Positions 15,694 through 24,380 of a DNA stretch of 46,604 nucleotides are shown one piece after another (position 1 is the stretch's first letter; each line of letters opens with the position of its first letter). The translations under genes and the position numbers were made by a program. The stretch comes from DATADF01 sp046263155 (GTDB lineage: Bacteria; Actinomycetota; CADDZG01; WHSQ01): contig JBHELF010000063.1 in NCBI GenBank assembly GCA_046263155.1, positions 1-46,604 on the forward strand, in the 5' to 3' direction. Below the pieces are notes generated by a model. That model had not been told where the DNA came from, did no database searches, and worked only from the letters and a program-made list of their open reading frames with translations.

Positions 15694-18600
15694 CTAAAAG
15701 TGAGCCGAATTCACAAACTCGCGTAGACGCTTCTTCCAGACGTCCGGAGCGCCGATCTCGTCGTAGACGGCGTCGGCTTCGCTCAATTTTTCCTCCGACT
15801 CGTCGCCTCGGCCGGCCTTCAACAGAGTCCATGCCCAGCAGCCGTGAGCCTCGGCGAGCTGCCATCGCATTCCGTATCGCCGCAGAATCTCGACCGCGCT
15901 GAGAAAATCCTCTTCCGCAACGCCCTCGCCGTCGAGCGAAGCGAAGGTAGCGCGCCAGAACGTGAGAACGCCTTCGTGGCCCCCCCACTCCGCATCCGAA
16001 AGAAGCTCCTCAAGACGTGCAAATCGTGTCGCCCATTCCTCCACGCGGCCCGTCTCTGTGAGGAGCAACCCAAGCTGTTCAAGGGCTAGAATTTCGCTGA
16101 CGATCTGGGGAGCGGCACGGCCCGTCGCGACAGTCTCAGTCAGGATCTCTTCCGCCGTCTTGAAATCGCTCAGCATTCGGCGCGCCATTCCCTCCCAAAA
16201 GCCGAGCATGGTGGCGAACCAGCCGTTGTTGGCCCGCAGGTCTTGTTCCCTGCGGCGCTTGAGGTCCGCGGCCGCAGCCTCCCACTTCCCATCTCCCAGA
16301 TCGAGAATCGGAGCCAAGAAGAAAGAGTCGGGGCCCTCGGGAAGAACGCGCCGCATGTCCTCGAGCTGGCCCAAGACCCAGAATGCGATCCCGCGACAGC
16401 CCTCCAGGATCCGCCGCTGGGTCGGAGCCTGGGTCACGCGCGGGCTCGCGAGCTCGCGCTCCGTCCAGGAAAGACAATCCGCCGGCTGCCCATTCCACGC
16501 CTTGAGCGATCCCCCCAACCATGTTGCGAGGAAGGCTCCTGCTCGGTGATTGTGCGTGTCGGCCCGCTCCCATGCGTCCTCGGCAAGCGCGATCGCCTCG
16601 CGTACCCGCCCCTGGGCGAAAAGGTGCCAGGCATGGATCGCAGCGGCACCCGCCCAGGCCCCCACGTTCCCGAACTTCTCACCGATCTCCATGCCGCGCT
16701 GGGCAAGGTCGCTGCTTTCGGGATCGCTCAGCGTCCACAGGCCGACCGCCCCCAGGCCGGTGTAGACGTACGCCAGTGCCACCGTTTCTTTCCCTTCCAG
16801 AACGGAGCGGGCCTTCTCGAAGTGCTGCCGCGCCTTGTTCACATCGAGCATGTCGGGATTCGTGACAAAGTTTGTCCCCAGACGGGAGTGAATCTGCGCG
16901 GCCCGGTATTCCTCGCCGAGTTCCTCGTACAGGGCAAGCGCCGACTCGAGATAAGAGATGCCCTTGCTCCAGTCGAAACCGGCGACGTACATGAGGTCGC
17001 CGAGATTCTGAAGGAGGCGCGCCCTCTCTTCCTTGGTGGAGCCGACCTCCTCGCCGATCTCCAGCACGGCTTGCAGATGCTCTACGGCTTCCTCCCAGGC
17101 GAAGATCTCGGCAGCCTGGGACGCGGCCAGCGTGAGGTAGAACAGAGTCTTCTTTTGATCCGCAACCGCCCCGGCGAGACGGTAGTGGGTTGCGAGCGCC
17201 GGCACCCAATCCTGGAGCGCCTCGGAATGGACGGTCTCGACGGCGATCGCTGCCCGGGCGTGCAGCTTCTGTTTGCGCGGCAAACTCAATTCGTCGTAAA
17301 GCGTCTGTCTGACCAGTGCGTGCCTGAACGAATAGGTGGGCACGTGGCCCGCAGCTTCGACGATCAGGTGCGCCTTCAAAGCCTCTTCGAGTGCGTCCAT
17401 CAAGGGGTCCTCTTCGATCGTCACCATCTGCGCGACGACGGGGAACTCGAACACTCGCCCGAGAGTGGCGGCCTGGCTCAAGACCTCGTTCACCGATTCG
17501 GAGAGCCGGGACAACCGCCGGCCGATGGCCTCGCGCACGCCCTCGGGAATCCCGAGCTCGGCAACGTCGGATACGTCGGACACCCAACGGCCGTCTTTTA
17601 AGTACAGACGTCGGGTCTCGATGAGATGGCGAAGCACCTCCTCGATGAAAAATGGGTTCCCCTCTGTCTCCCGGTAGAGCGCCTCGGCCAGTGCCTCGCC
17701 ACGCTCATCCATCGCGTGACCGGCGGCCTGCTCGAGTAGCTCGGTCACCTCGTCACGCGAGAGACCTCCGAGAGAGATTCGTTGGTAAAGATGGTCGCGT
17801 CGCATCGAGCCGAGAACGTCGGCCAGCGGATGCTTGCGATCGAGATCCACGTCCCTGTAGGTCCCGACGATCAGGACCGGTGCGTCTTCGAGGCGGCGGA
17901 TGACGTGCTGAAGCAGCTGCAGGGTTGGCTTGTCGGCCCAGTGCAGATCGTCGAGCACGAGGAGGGTGGGGGCCGCGGCAGCCACGCCGTCGAGAAAAGT
18001 TGCGGTGGCCTCGAAGAGCCGGAAGCGCTCCGTCTCTGGATCCGCGGCATCGGGGTCGGGTAGCTGCGGCACCCGAGCGCCAAGCTCGGGGACGAGCCGC
18101 TTCAGGTGCGCCCCCGACGTCCGGGTCATCTGGCGCAGACGATGAATCGGCGCGTGCCCGACGAAGTGCGTCAAGGCTTCGACGAAGGGCTGGTAAGGAA
18201 CGACGGTCTCCTCGTCGCACCTTCCGTAGAGAACCTGGGCTCGGTCGCCGTGGCACAGGCGTGCAAGTTCCGCCGCCAAACGTGTCTTACCGATCCCCGG
18301 CTCCCCCGCGAGAAGCACGACCTGACGCTCGTCGGTTAGTGACTTCTTCCAGGCCGCGACCAATTCGTCGACGTCCTCGGTGCGGCCCACGAAGCCGGCG
18401 GCTTCGGTGACGGCGAGCACACCCGGCAAGGGGATGGCCTCGTCCGCAACCGGTTCCCAGCTCACCTCGAAGGCGGGAAGTGGTTCGTTCAGGCCCTTCA
18501 GCTCGAGGGCACCGACGTCTCTAAAGGAATAGAGACCGCGCGCGCCGACTAGATCCTTGACCAGCCCGGAGGCGAGGATCTGCGACCCTTCGGCCTGTTC

Positions 18601-18963
18601 ACACAGGCGCCGCGCGATGATCACGGAGCGGCCGAAGTAGTCGTCCTCGTCACGGATCGGCTCTCCGACGTGGAGCCCGACTCGGACCTGGACCGCCCGA
18701 TCACCGTTGGTCGCGTGAGCGCCCATCGCCTGCTGCATCTCGATCGCGCAGCCGACAGCCTCGATCGCACTGGGGAACACGACCATCAGGCCGTCGCCCA
18801 GGTTTTTGACCTCCTGGCCCCCGCGCGCGGCGACGGACTCCCGCAGCACCCGGAAGTGGGCACGACGAAGCTCGTCGGCCCGCTCATCGCCGAGTTCCTC
18901 AAACAGCCGCGTCGAGCCGGAAAGGTCGGTGAAAAGCAGCGTGACGATCCCCGGGTCGCTCAT
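15694..18963 (-). CDS. Class III cyclase domain + AAA ATPase + TPR signalling protein
   Basis: A 1089-residue multidomain regulator. Residues 5-170 are a class III nucleotide cyclase domain with metal-binding Asp13 (FTDLSGST) and Asp57 (LGDGLM) and the purine-selecting Lys53. The usual V-N-x-A-A-R catalytic segment reads VIIARRL, so the transition-state Asn is missing, which makes activity uncertain. About 195-460 is an STAND-type AAA ATPase with Walker A GEPGIGKTR and Walker B LLVLDDLHW. About 620-1080 is a series of TPR-like helical repeats. Such proteins are thought to sense a ligand and couple it to cNMP synthesis or scaffolding. The gene is 23 bp downstream of the MASE1 kinase and probably in its operon. 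Confidence 0.9.
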   Translation of the reverse strand: MSDPGIVTLLFTDLSGSTRLFEELGDERADELRRAHFRVLRESVAARGGQEVKNLGDGLMVVFPSAIEAVGCAIEMQQAMGAHATNGDRAVQVRVGLHVGEPIRDEDDYFGRSVIIARRLCEQAEGSQILASGLVKDLVGARGLYSFRDVGALELKGLNEPLPAFEVSWEPVADEAIPLPGVLAVTEAAGFVGRTEDVDELVAAWKKSLTDERQVVLLAGEPGIGKTRLAAELARLCHGDRAQVLYGRCDEETVVPYQPFVEALTHFVGHAPIHRLRQMTRTSGAHLKRLVPELGARVPQLPDPDAADPETERFRLFEATATFLDGVAAAAPTLLVLDDLHWADKPTLQLLQHVIRRLEDAPVLIVGTYRDVDLDRKHPLADVLGSMRRDHLYQRISLGGLSRDEVTELLEQAAGHAMDERGEALAEALYRETEGNPFFIEEVLRHLIETRRLYLKDGRWVSDVSDVAELGIPEGVREAIGRRLSRLSESVNEVLSQAATLGRVFEFPVVAQMVTIEEDPLMDALEEALKAHLIVEAAGHVPTYSFRHALVRQTLYDELSLPRKQKLHARAAIAVETVHSEALQDWVPALATHYRLAGAVADQKKTLFYLTLAASQAAEIFAWEEAVEHLQAVLEIGEEVGSTKEERARLLQNLGDLMYVAGFDWSKGISYLESALALYEELGEEYRAAQIHSRLGTNFVTNPDMLDVNKARQHFEKARSVLEGKETVALAYVYTGLGAVGLWTLSDPESSDLAQRGMEIGEKFGNVGAWAGAAAIHAWHLFAQGRVREAIALAEDAWERADTHNHRAGAFLATWLGGSLKAWNGQPADCLSWTERELASPRVTQAPTQRRILEGCRGIAFWVLGQLEDMRRVLPEGPDSFFLAPILDLGDGKWEAAAADLKRRREQDLRANNGWFATMLGFWEGMARRMLSDFKTAEEILTETVATGRAAPQIVSEILALEQLGLLLTETGRVEEWATRFARLEELLSDAEWGGHEGVLTFWRATFASLDGEGVAEEDFLSAVEILRRYGMRWQLAEAHGCWAWTLLKAGRGDESEEKLSEADAVYDEIGAPDVWKKRLREFVNSAHF

Positions 18964-18986
18964 TCGCTACCTAGTCTCGCAGCCGA

Positions 18987-20558
18987 CTAGAGCAGCGACA
19001 ATGCCCCGCCGGCAACCTCCACTCGCGACTTCGCCGACCGGTCCGCCCTCGCCGCGGGCAGCCGGATGAAGAACGAGGAACCGGACGGCTCGTTGGGCTC
19101 GTACCACGCCGCTCCCCCATGGGCCCTCGCGAGTTCGCCGACGATCGAAAGGCCGAGGCCGCTTCCCGACCCCTCCGGTGCCTCCCCTCCTCGGGTGAAC
19201 CTCTCAAACAGATGGGACACGAATTCGTGTGCCACCCCGCGTCCGCTGTCCGAAACACACAACTCCACGAATTCGCCCTGCTGCCTCACGTCCACCTGGA
19301 TGGGGGGCCGGCCGTACTTGTGGGCATTCGACAGGTAGTTGATCAAGATGTGCTCGAGGTGACGGCGGTCGATCAAGGCGGCCACTCCTTCGGGGCAGTC
19401 AACGCTTACGTCGGAGAAGCCGAGCTCGGTCAGGATCTCGTTCAACACAGGCGCGACCTCGGTGGGCGACTTTCGAATCGGAAGCTTTCCTTGCTGGATC
19501 TGGGACCTGAAGAGCACGCTGTCGAGTAGCCGTGAAAGGCGCATGCTGGCCCGCGTGATCGTTCCGAGATACGTGGATCTCTGCTCAGCGTCAATCTGTT
19601 CACCCCGATCTCGGATCGCGGTAGCCATCCCGATGATGGCCACGATCGGCCCCCGCAGATCGTGGACCACCATGTGCATGAAAGTGTCTTTGAGTTCGTC
19701 GGCTCGCTGACGTTCGGCCAACGTGGCCGCGAGGCTGAGCGTCCCGATGGCGTTTGCGGCCATGACGGCTTGCAGGATCCCCACGCTCTCTACGACGTTG
19801 TCGCCGCCGAAGGGTGTTTTGCCGGCAACGGTGGCCCACACGCCGATTCCGGCGAAGAGAAGCACTGCGCTGACGGCTCCGTGCTGGCGAAAACGGAGCG
19901 CGGCCCATATGAGCAGTGGAAGTGCCAGGTAGGAGGTGACGATATTGGCGTCGTAAAACGCGGTCCAGCCCAAGACGGAGATCGCCGCACCCACGGCGAC
20001 CGCCTCGGCGATGCGTCTCGGTGCCACCGGACCCAAGGGCTTCTGGAGCCAAACGAGCAGCAGCGGCGCGACCAGAAGGGCGCCCATCACGTCTCCCACC
20101 CACCACACCGTCCACTGAGCATCGAGGTCCGTGAAGGGGGCCGCTCCCGAAAGCCAGAGGGTCCCGGCGCCGATCGTGGCACTGACCATCGTGCTGACCA
20201 GAGCGGCAACGATGAGCACGCCCACATCACGCAGGCGATCGAGACCCGTGCTGAACCCCATTCGCCGGAGCAGCGAAGCCCCGACAACGGCCTCGAGCGT
20301 GTTACCTACCGCGATTGCTCCCGCGGCAACAAGGGATACGTCGGTCGTGGCATTTGCTACGAAGGCCCCCAGCGCTACCCCGGGCCAGAGGCGGATCCCG
20401 AACAGCACCAGCGCGGCGAGAGAGATGCCGGTCGGGGCCCAGAGGATCGTGGCGTTGCCGGGGTCGATCGCCAATTCGAGCCCGAGCTTGGCCGTAACGA
20501 AATAAACAGCGGCGAGAATGAGGACGCGCACGCGGAGATCAGCCAGCACGGAGCCCAC
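18987..20558 (-). CDS. MASE1 membrane-sensor histidine kinase
   Basis: A 523-residue kinase. Residues 1-275 are an N-terminal MASE1 domain of about eight helices (LGLELAIDPGNATILWAPTGISLAALVLFG is the recognisable start). The HisKA helix carries phospho-accepting His299 in MVVHDLRGP, and the HATPase domain has an N-box (ILINYLSNAHKYG), DSGRGV and GSGLGLSIV. The GTG at 20558 follows GGAGG with 7 nt spacing. MASE1 is an integral membrane sensor of unknown ligand found in kinases and diguanylate cyclases. No response regulator lies next to it; the downstream partner in the same transcript is the cyclase/AAA/TPR protein, which may be its output or a parallel sensor. Confidence 0.92.
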   Translation of the reverse strand: MGSVLADLRVRVLILAAVYFVTAKLGLELAIDPGNATILWAPTGISLAALVLFGIRLWPGVALGAFVANATTDVSLVAAGAIAVGNTLEAVVGASLLRRMGFSTGLDRLRDVGVLIVAALVSTMVSATIGAGTLWLSGAAPFTDLDAQWTVWWVGDVMGALLVAPLLLVWLQKPLGPVAPRRIAEAVAVGAAISVLGWTAFYDANIVTSYLALPLLIWAALRFRQHGAVSAVLLFAGIGVWATVAGKTPFGGDNVVESVGILQAVMAANAIGTLSLAATLAERQRADELKDTFMHMVVHDLRGPIVAIIGMATAIRDRGEQIDAEQRSTYLGTITRASMRLSRLLDSVLFRSQIQQGKLPIRKSPTEVAPVLNEILTELGFSDVSVDCPEGVAALIDRRHLEHILINYLSNAHKYGRPPIQVDVRQQGEFVELCVSDSGRGVAHEFVSHLFERFTRGGEAPEGSGSGLGLSIVGELARAHGGAAWYEPNEPSGSSFFIRLPAARADRSAKSRVEVAGGALSLL

Positions 20559-20664
20559 TCCCCAACCTCCTTATAGGTGAGGTCATTCTGGCACTCCGAG
20601 CGGCCCGCACGGCGTCATCTTTGACCGCCGCCCTCCGGCGACGGCTCGGTTGGAGGATCGGCGC

Positions 20665-20711
20665 TAGATCGAGACCAAACGACCCGTCATCGGGTCGACC
20701 ACCTCGATCTA
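20665..20711. repeat. Two-tier dyad symmetry element after the hypothetical gene
   Basis: The outer arms TAGATCGAG (20665-20673) and CTCGATCTA (20703-20711) are perfect inverted copies; inside them CGACCCG (20680-20686) and CGGGTCG (20691-20697) form a second perfect stem around TCAT. A 6/5 nt internal loop separates the stems. On the minus strand it begins exactly at the stop codon of the upstream gene, so it could be its 3' terminator, though no T-run follows. On the same strand the frame continues past the TAG for 14 codons to another TAG at 20664-20666. Confidence 0.6.
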
Positions 20712-21041
20712 ATTAGGCGACACTCCAGGCCCCCTCCTGAGGTCGTCCATCGAGCAGCTCAGCGCCAGCTCGCCGTCGATATAGACCAAAACGGCGTTGA
20801 GCGCGCGGTTCACCGCGACCGTCGCCTCTTGGCCCGCTTTCACATTCGCTTGGAGAAACTCGACAAGATGCTTCGTCATCGCATCGGCTTCCTCGGGACT
20901 TCCGGCCAGAGGTTCGATGTAGTCCATGTAAGGAAGTTCGCGCGGGGCAGGCCAGTTCGCTGTGGCGCGCGTCACACTCAGCCGAAAAACCTTCGCGAGC
21001 TGTGTCTGTAGATTGCTCTCGTGCTCGCGCTCTCCGTTCAC
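20709..21041 (-). CDS. Hypothetical protein, 110 aa
   Basis: A 110-residue protein from GTG 21041 with a weak GCGAGGTT site upstream. Codon third positions are rich in G/C in this frame. The sequence is soluble-looking with a helical centre (SPEEADAMTKHLVEFLQANVKAGQEATVAVNRALNAVLV compressed here to its key run SPEEADAMTKHL) and no recognised domain. Its first 21 bp overlap the divergent ABC ATPase gene. It lies between a kinase and a transporter. After its TAG stop the same frame reads IEVVDPMTGRLVSI and then stops again, so the stop may truncate a slightly longer ancestral protein. I have no functional proposal. Confidence 0.5.
   Translation of the reverse strand: MNGEREHESNLQTQLAKVFRLSVTRATANWPAPRELPYMDYIEPLAGSPEEADAMTKHLVEFLQANVKAGQEATVAVNRALNAVLVYIDGELALSCSMDDLRRGPGVSPN
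21009..21014 (+). promoter_or_regulatory. -10 box of a leaderless transcript (ABC ATPase)
   Basis: TAGATT lies 6 nt before the GTG start at 21021, the spacing expected if transcription begins at the first base of the start codon. No ribosome binding site is present. Confidence 0.5.
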
Positions 21042-21860
21042 AACCTCGCCAAGTCATACGGGGCCACCGTCGCACTGCGCGGGGTCGACGTGTCGGTACA
21101 ACGAGGCGAGCTCGTGGGACTGATCGGGCCGAATGGGGCCGGAAAATCGACCTTCGTAAAGATCGCCTGTGGACTCGTCCGGCCGAGCCAAGGCGAGGTT
21201 CAGGTGTGGGGAGCGCCCGCGGGATCGAAGCTTGCGCGCGCGGCTCTCGGCTATCTCGCGGAGTTGTTCCGTTTTCCGCCCTGGCTAGCGGCACGCGAAG
21301 TTCTCGAGCTGCACGCGCAGCTTGCGAACTCACACGGAGCGGCCACCGAGATCGACGATCTCCTCGAGCTCGTCGGATTGGGGAGGGTCGGCGATCGGCG
21401 CGTAGCGGCGATGTCGAAGGGCATGCAGCAGCGGCTAGGGATCGCGCAGGCGCTAGTCGGGTCGCCAAAGCTGCTCTTGTTGGACGAGCCGACCAGCGCC
21501 CTCGATCCCGCGGGGCGCAGAGATGTACGCGCGCTGCTCGAGGAAGTCCGCACGCGCGGGATCGCGGTGCTTCTCAATTCTCATCTGCTCACAGAGGTCG
21601 AGCTCGTCTGCGATCGAGTGGTGATCCTGAAAGCCGGCGAGGTCATCGCGGAAGGCTCACCCGCGGAACTGGGCTCGCCCTCCGGCGTCGAGATCGAGAC
21701 CGATACAGGACTCAGACGCTGGCGCGATGCGACCCGCGCCGACGTTCCGCGTCTGGTTGCCGAACTGGTGGCGCAAGGATCCCAGATCTATTCGGTTCGT
21801 CCGGTGAAACGTTCCCTCGAAGAGATCTATATGGAAACCGTGGGCGGCGAGATCTCGTGA
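21021..21860 (+). CDS. ABC transporter ATP-binding protein (with ABC-2 permease)
   Basis: A 279-residue ATPase with Walker A GPNGAGKS (36-43), signature SKGMQ (132-136), Walker B LLLLDEP (151-157) and the switch His in LLNSHLLTE. The signature varies from LSGGQ in the way usual for drug/NosF/CcmA-type exporters. It would power export by the permease that follows, with which it shares a GTGA overlap. The GTG start at 21021 lies 6 nt after a TAGATT -10 box and has no ribosome binding site, suggesting leaderless translation. Substrate unknown; the pairing is like NosF-NosY or multidrug/lipid exporters, and the nearby copper enzymes make a NosFY-like role possible but unproven. Confidence 0.93.
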   Translation: MLALSVHNLAKSYGATVALRGVDVSVQRGELVGLIGPNGAGKSTFVKIACGLVRPSQGEVQVWGAPAGSKLARAALGYLAELFRFPPWLAAREVLELHAQLANSHGAATEIDDLLELVGLGRVGDRRVAAMSKGMQQRLGIAQALVGSPKLLLLDEPTSALDPAGRRDVRALLEEVRTRGIAVLLNSHLLTEVELVCDRVVILKAGEVIAEGSPAELGSPSGVEIETDTGLRRWRDATRADVPRLVAELVAQGSQIYSVRPVKRSLEEIYMETVGGEIS

Positions 21861-22714
21861 GTCAAGTCTGGGCCATCGCAAGACAAACTTTCTGGGAATG
21901 CACGCGGCGTCGAGTCTTTGTGGTCGTTCCGGTCGTGACGCTGCTTTTCATAGGTCTCTTTGCTCTCGGCGCGCATTACGCGTTTCGCCAGGCCGGGGGC
22001 ACGATCCAGACCGGCGCTCGCTTTCTGGACGCTCGCAGCCTGATCGGAGCGACCCTCATGGGCCTTGCCATGTTCACTTCTCTCTTTCTGGGATCGGCGC
22101 TCGCTATCTTCTTGACCTTCGGCGCGGTGAGAGGTGACGCCGAGCAGGGGATCCTGCAGCAACTCGTCGTGCGTCCTGTGGCACGCTCGGGCTTGTTGCT
22201 GGGCCGCTTTCTCGGCGCGTCCATCCTCTGCGTCGTCTACATCTTTGTGCTCTATCTAGGATCGGTGTTGGTAGTCGGCCTCACGGGTCAGTGGTGGCCC
22301 GACCCACTGCTGACTCCGGGCCTCAGCCTCGCGGCGGCCATCCCCATCGTCATCGGGCTCTCGCTGTTGGGGTCGATCTATCTCGGCGCCATCCCCAATG
22401 GGATTGCGATGTTCATGGTCTACGGCGCCGGATTGATGGCCGGGCTATTGGGCCAGCTGGGCGATTTGATCTCATCGCCCGCGCTCGAGAACACGGGCAA
22501 GATCGCGGCCTGGGCCTTGCCCTTCGAGGCTCTCTACCAGTCGGGGTTGAACACGCTTACTTCCGGCGCGACCGGAATAACGCGCATCATCGTGCAACTC
22601 GGCCCCCTCGGCGGCGCGCAACCCGGGGGGCCCTTGCTCCTGCTGTGGTGCGCCCTCTATCTGGTCTTGATCGGAAGCGTCGCGCTGTGGAGCTTTTCCC
22701 GGCGCGATCTCTGA
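21857..22714 (+). CDS. ABC-2 type transporter permease
   Basis: A 285-residue membrane subunit starting at GTG 21857, whose GTGA overlaps the ATPase stop. Six helices are visible, beginning with WECTRRRVFVVVPVVTLLFI; a cytoplasmic segment between helices 2 and 3 contains the RGDAEQGILQQLVVRPVARS motif typical of ABC-2/NosY-like permeases. The same frame is open far upstream (to 21002) but that is the shadow of the ATPase gene. It forms a half-size exporter with the preceding gene. The 3' end converges on the cNMP-fold gene with a 17 bp gap. Confidence 0.92.
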   Translation: MSQVWAIARQTFWECTRRRVFVVVPVVTLLFIGLFALGAHYAFRQAGGTIQTGARFLDARSLIGATLMGLAMFTSLFLGSALAIFLTFGAVRGDAEQGILQQLVVRPVARSGLLLGRFLGASILCVVYIFVLYLGSVLVVGLTGQWWPDPLLTPGLSLAAAIPIVIGLSLLGSIYLGAIPNGIAMFMVYGAGLMAGLLGQLGDLISSPALENTGKIAAWALPFEALYQSGLNTLTSGATGITRIIVQLGPLGGAQPGGPLLLLWCALYLVLIGSVALWSFSRRDL

Positions 22715-22731
22715 TCTTCGCTGCGGCTGTT

Positions 22732-23142
22732 CTAGGGCGCGCCGGCAAGCCGCTGCGCCAAGGCCTCCAGCATCGATAGGGCCATCTTCGGTTCGGCGTT
22801 GAGGAGACTTCCGAAATCCTCACGGTTGATCGCCAAGGCTTTCACCGGCGTCTTCGCCCGCACTCGACCGGTATGGGGATGATCCGTCAAAAGCGCAAGG
22901 TCGCCGACGAACTCGCCCGGGCCGAGCTCAGCCTGACGACCGGGCAGCTCGACGGTCACCTCGCCCTCTTCGATGACGAACAGTCCCGAGCCCGGCATAC
23001 CAGGCTGAATAAGGACGTGGCCGGGGCTCAGGTCGACCTCGGAGGCCGAGTCGAGAATGCGTTGCAAGGATTCGTCGCTCATTCCGGAAAAGAGCGGAAT
23101 CGCTCGCAGATTCTCTACCCGGCTGTCCTGTTGATCGCCCAT
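22732..23142 (-). CDS. Cyclic-nucleotide-binding-domain protein
   Basis: A 136-residue single-domain protein with the CNB/CRP beta-barrel fold (IPLFSGMSDESLQRIL, then PGHVLIQPGMPGSGLFVIEEGEVTVEL and GEFVGDLALL). It has no DNA-binding domain. In the phosphate-binding cassette the usual G-E-x-A-L...P-R-T-A reads GDLALLTDHPHTG, so both the Glu and the key Arg are replaced (Asp and His); cNMP binding is therefore doubtful. It is the last gene of the run 25306 to 22732 on the minus strand, 31 bp after a small membrane protein. It might sense cNMP from the cyclase-like protein nearby, or have become a ligand-free protein-interaction domain. Confidence 0.88.
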   Translation of the reverse strand: MGDQQDSRVENLRAIPLFSGMSDESLQRILDSASEVDLSPGHVLIQPGMPGSGLFVIEEGEVTVELPGRQAELGPGEFVGDLALLTDHPHTGRVRAKTPVKALAINREDFGSLLNAEPKMALSMLEALAQRLAGAP

Positions 23143-23173
23143 CGCGGTCCGTCATTATGCGTCACCGAACCGC

Positions 23174-23437
23174 TCAAACCGACAGCTGATCGGCTCTTCT
23201 CGCCTTGGTCCAGGAGGCCACGGCGGCTGAGGTCACCATCAGTCCGGTGATGATGAGCGTTTGCGCCAGCCACCACATCACATCGCTCAAAGGCTCGTTC
23301 CACAGCGTCCAGGAAACCGCCAATAGGGCGCTTAATCCAAAACCGACCCCCGTGGTCGTCAGCAATGACCTTCGCAAGGGCATGACGTTCCAGCCGATCA
23401 CTGCGGCGAGCAGGAACAGCCCAGGAAAAATAAGCAT
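23174..23437 (-). CDS. Small two- to three-helix membrane protein
   Basis: An 87-residue hydrophobic protein (MLIFPGLFLLAAVIGW at the start, then LLTTTGVGFGLSALLAVSWTLW and WWLAQTLIITGLMVTSAAVA), with a short basic C-terminus. GAAAGG upstream of the ATG is a modest ribosome binding site. It lies 28 bp after the ABC permease gene and 31 bp before the CNB-fold gene, all on the minus strand, so it is probably part of that operon. No family is recognised. A role as an accessory transporter subunit is possible only from context. Confidence 0.65.
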   Translation of the reverse strand: MLIFPGLFLLAAVIGWNVMPLRRSLLTTTGVGFGLSALLAVSWTLWNEPLSDVMWWLAQTLIITGLMVTSAAVASWTKARRADQLSV

Positions 23438-23465
23438 TTGGTTCGCCTTTCTCGTTGGGTGTAGA

Positions 23466-24380
23466 TCAGGCGATCTCTCGCCGGCGGAAAATGAGGAACG
23501 CGAGGACGGCGATAGCCGCCGCGTAGCCCAGCAGCAGGAGACCCGAGATCGCCTGCGAGTGGGTGAGCTGCGGGCCCTCGGCCGATCCGAAGAGGATCAG
23601 CGCCAGGTTGTCCCCGACGAGCCAGTTTGCCCATCCCGGCTTCAAAGCTCGAATCGCTCCCTCGATCGCCGTCAGATACACGACGCCGGCGCCGAACGCG
23701 GCCGCGGTGTTACGGCCGATGGCTGCCAGCGCGACACCGATCACCGCCGCGCCGCTCGCCGCCACCGAGCTACGCAGGAGGAAGCGAGCCATGCCCGAGA
23801 GCCAGGCCCCGTCTACGCCGACCATCGAACCCTCGAACTCCGCGGCCGGGTACAGGGCTCCGGCTATCGAGAGCTGAACGAGCAGAGCCCAGGCAAACGC
23901 AACTCCCGAGACGGCCACGATCTTGGCGGTCATCACCCGCATCCGCCTGGGTTCCCACGTAAGCAGCGTCGTGATGCCGCGGCTTGCCCATTCGGCCCCC
24001 ATGAAGCTTGCTCCGATCAGCCACGCGAGCATGATCACCGGAACCGCGAACGTCCCCAGCATCCAGCGAAGGTCGGTGTAGGCGAAGCGAGGGTCCGAGA
24101 CCCATACGTTCTCCTCGCAAAAACCTTTCGGGTCGGCCGTGGCCTCGGGCGGATACTCGCCGATCCGCGCGGCCGAGGCGTGATCGATATCGGTCACGCA
24201 GCGGGTCATCTCCGCGGCGCGAGCAGCATCTGCCGCCGCAATGGCCTGTCGCGAGTCGTCCGACGCGATGAAGCCCGCGACACCCGCAAACAACAGCGCA
24301 GCTGTAACAAGCATCGTCAGGCCGTGCAGCAAGCGACGACCCAGGAGACGTCGGAACTCCACAGCGATCAGTGCCCTCAT
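23466..24380 (-). CDS. ABC-2 type transporter permease
   Basis: A 304-residue permease with an N-terminal cytoplasmic start (MRALIAVEFRRLLGRRLLHG), a first helix, an extracytoplasmic loop of about 90 residues that contains two Cys (MTRCVTDID and KGFCEEN), then five helices (MLGTFAVPVIMLAWLIGASF onward). The motif GAEWASRGITTLLTWEPRR is the conserved ABC-2 cytoplasmic segment. It overlaps the preceding ATPase by 4 bp (ATGA) and should form an exporter with it. The loop cysteines could form a disulfide outside the membrane. Substrate unknown. Confidence 0.9.
   Translation of the reverse strand: MRALIAVEFRRLLGRRLLHGLTMLVTAALLFAGVAGFIASDDSRQAIAAADAARAAEMTRCVTDIDHASAARIGEYPPEATADPKGFCEENVWVSDPRFAYTDLRWMLGTFAVPVIMLAWLIGASFMGAEWASRGITTLLTWEPRRMRVMTAKIVAVSGVAFAWALLVQLSIAGALYPAAEFEGSMVGVDGAWLSGMARFLLRSSVAASGAAVIGVALAAIGRNTAAAFGAGVVYLTAIEGAIRALKPGWANWLVGDNLALILFGSAEGPQLTHSQAISGLLLLGYAAAIAVLAFLIFRRREIA

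Noticed and set aside
16243..17601. 452-codon plus-strand open frame
   Set aside because: Antisense to the ATPase/TPR region of the cyclase protein; no domain and no start signal.
21002..22714. 570-codon open frame including the ABC permease
   Set aside because: The first 285 codons are the shadow of the ATPase gene; the permease begins at GTG 21857.
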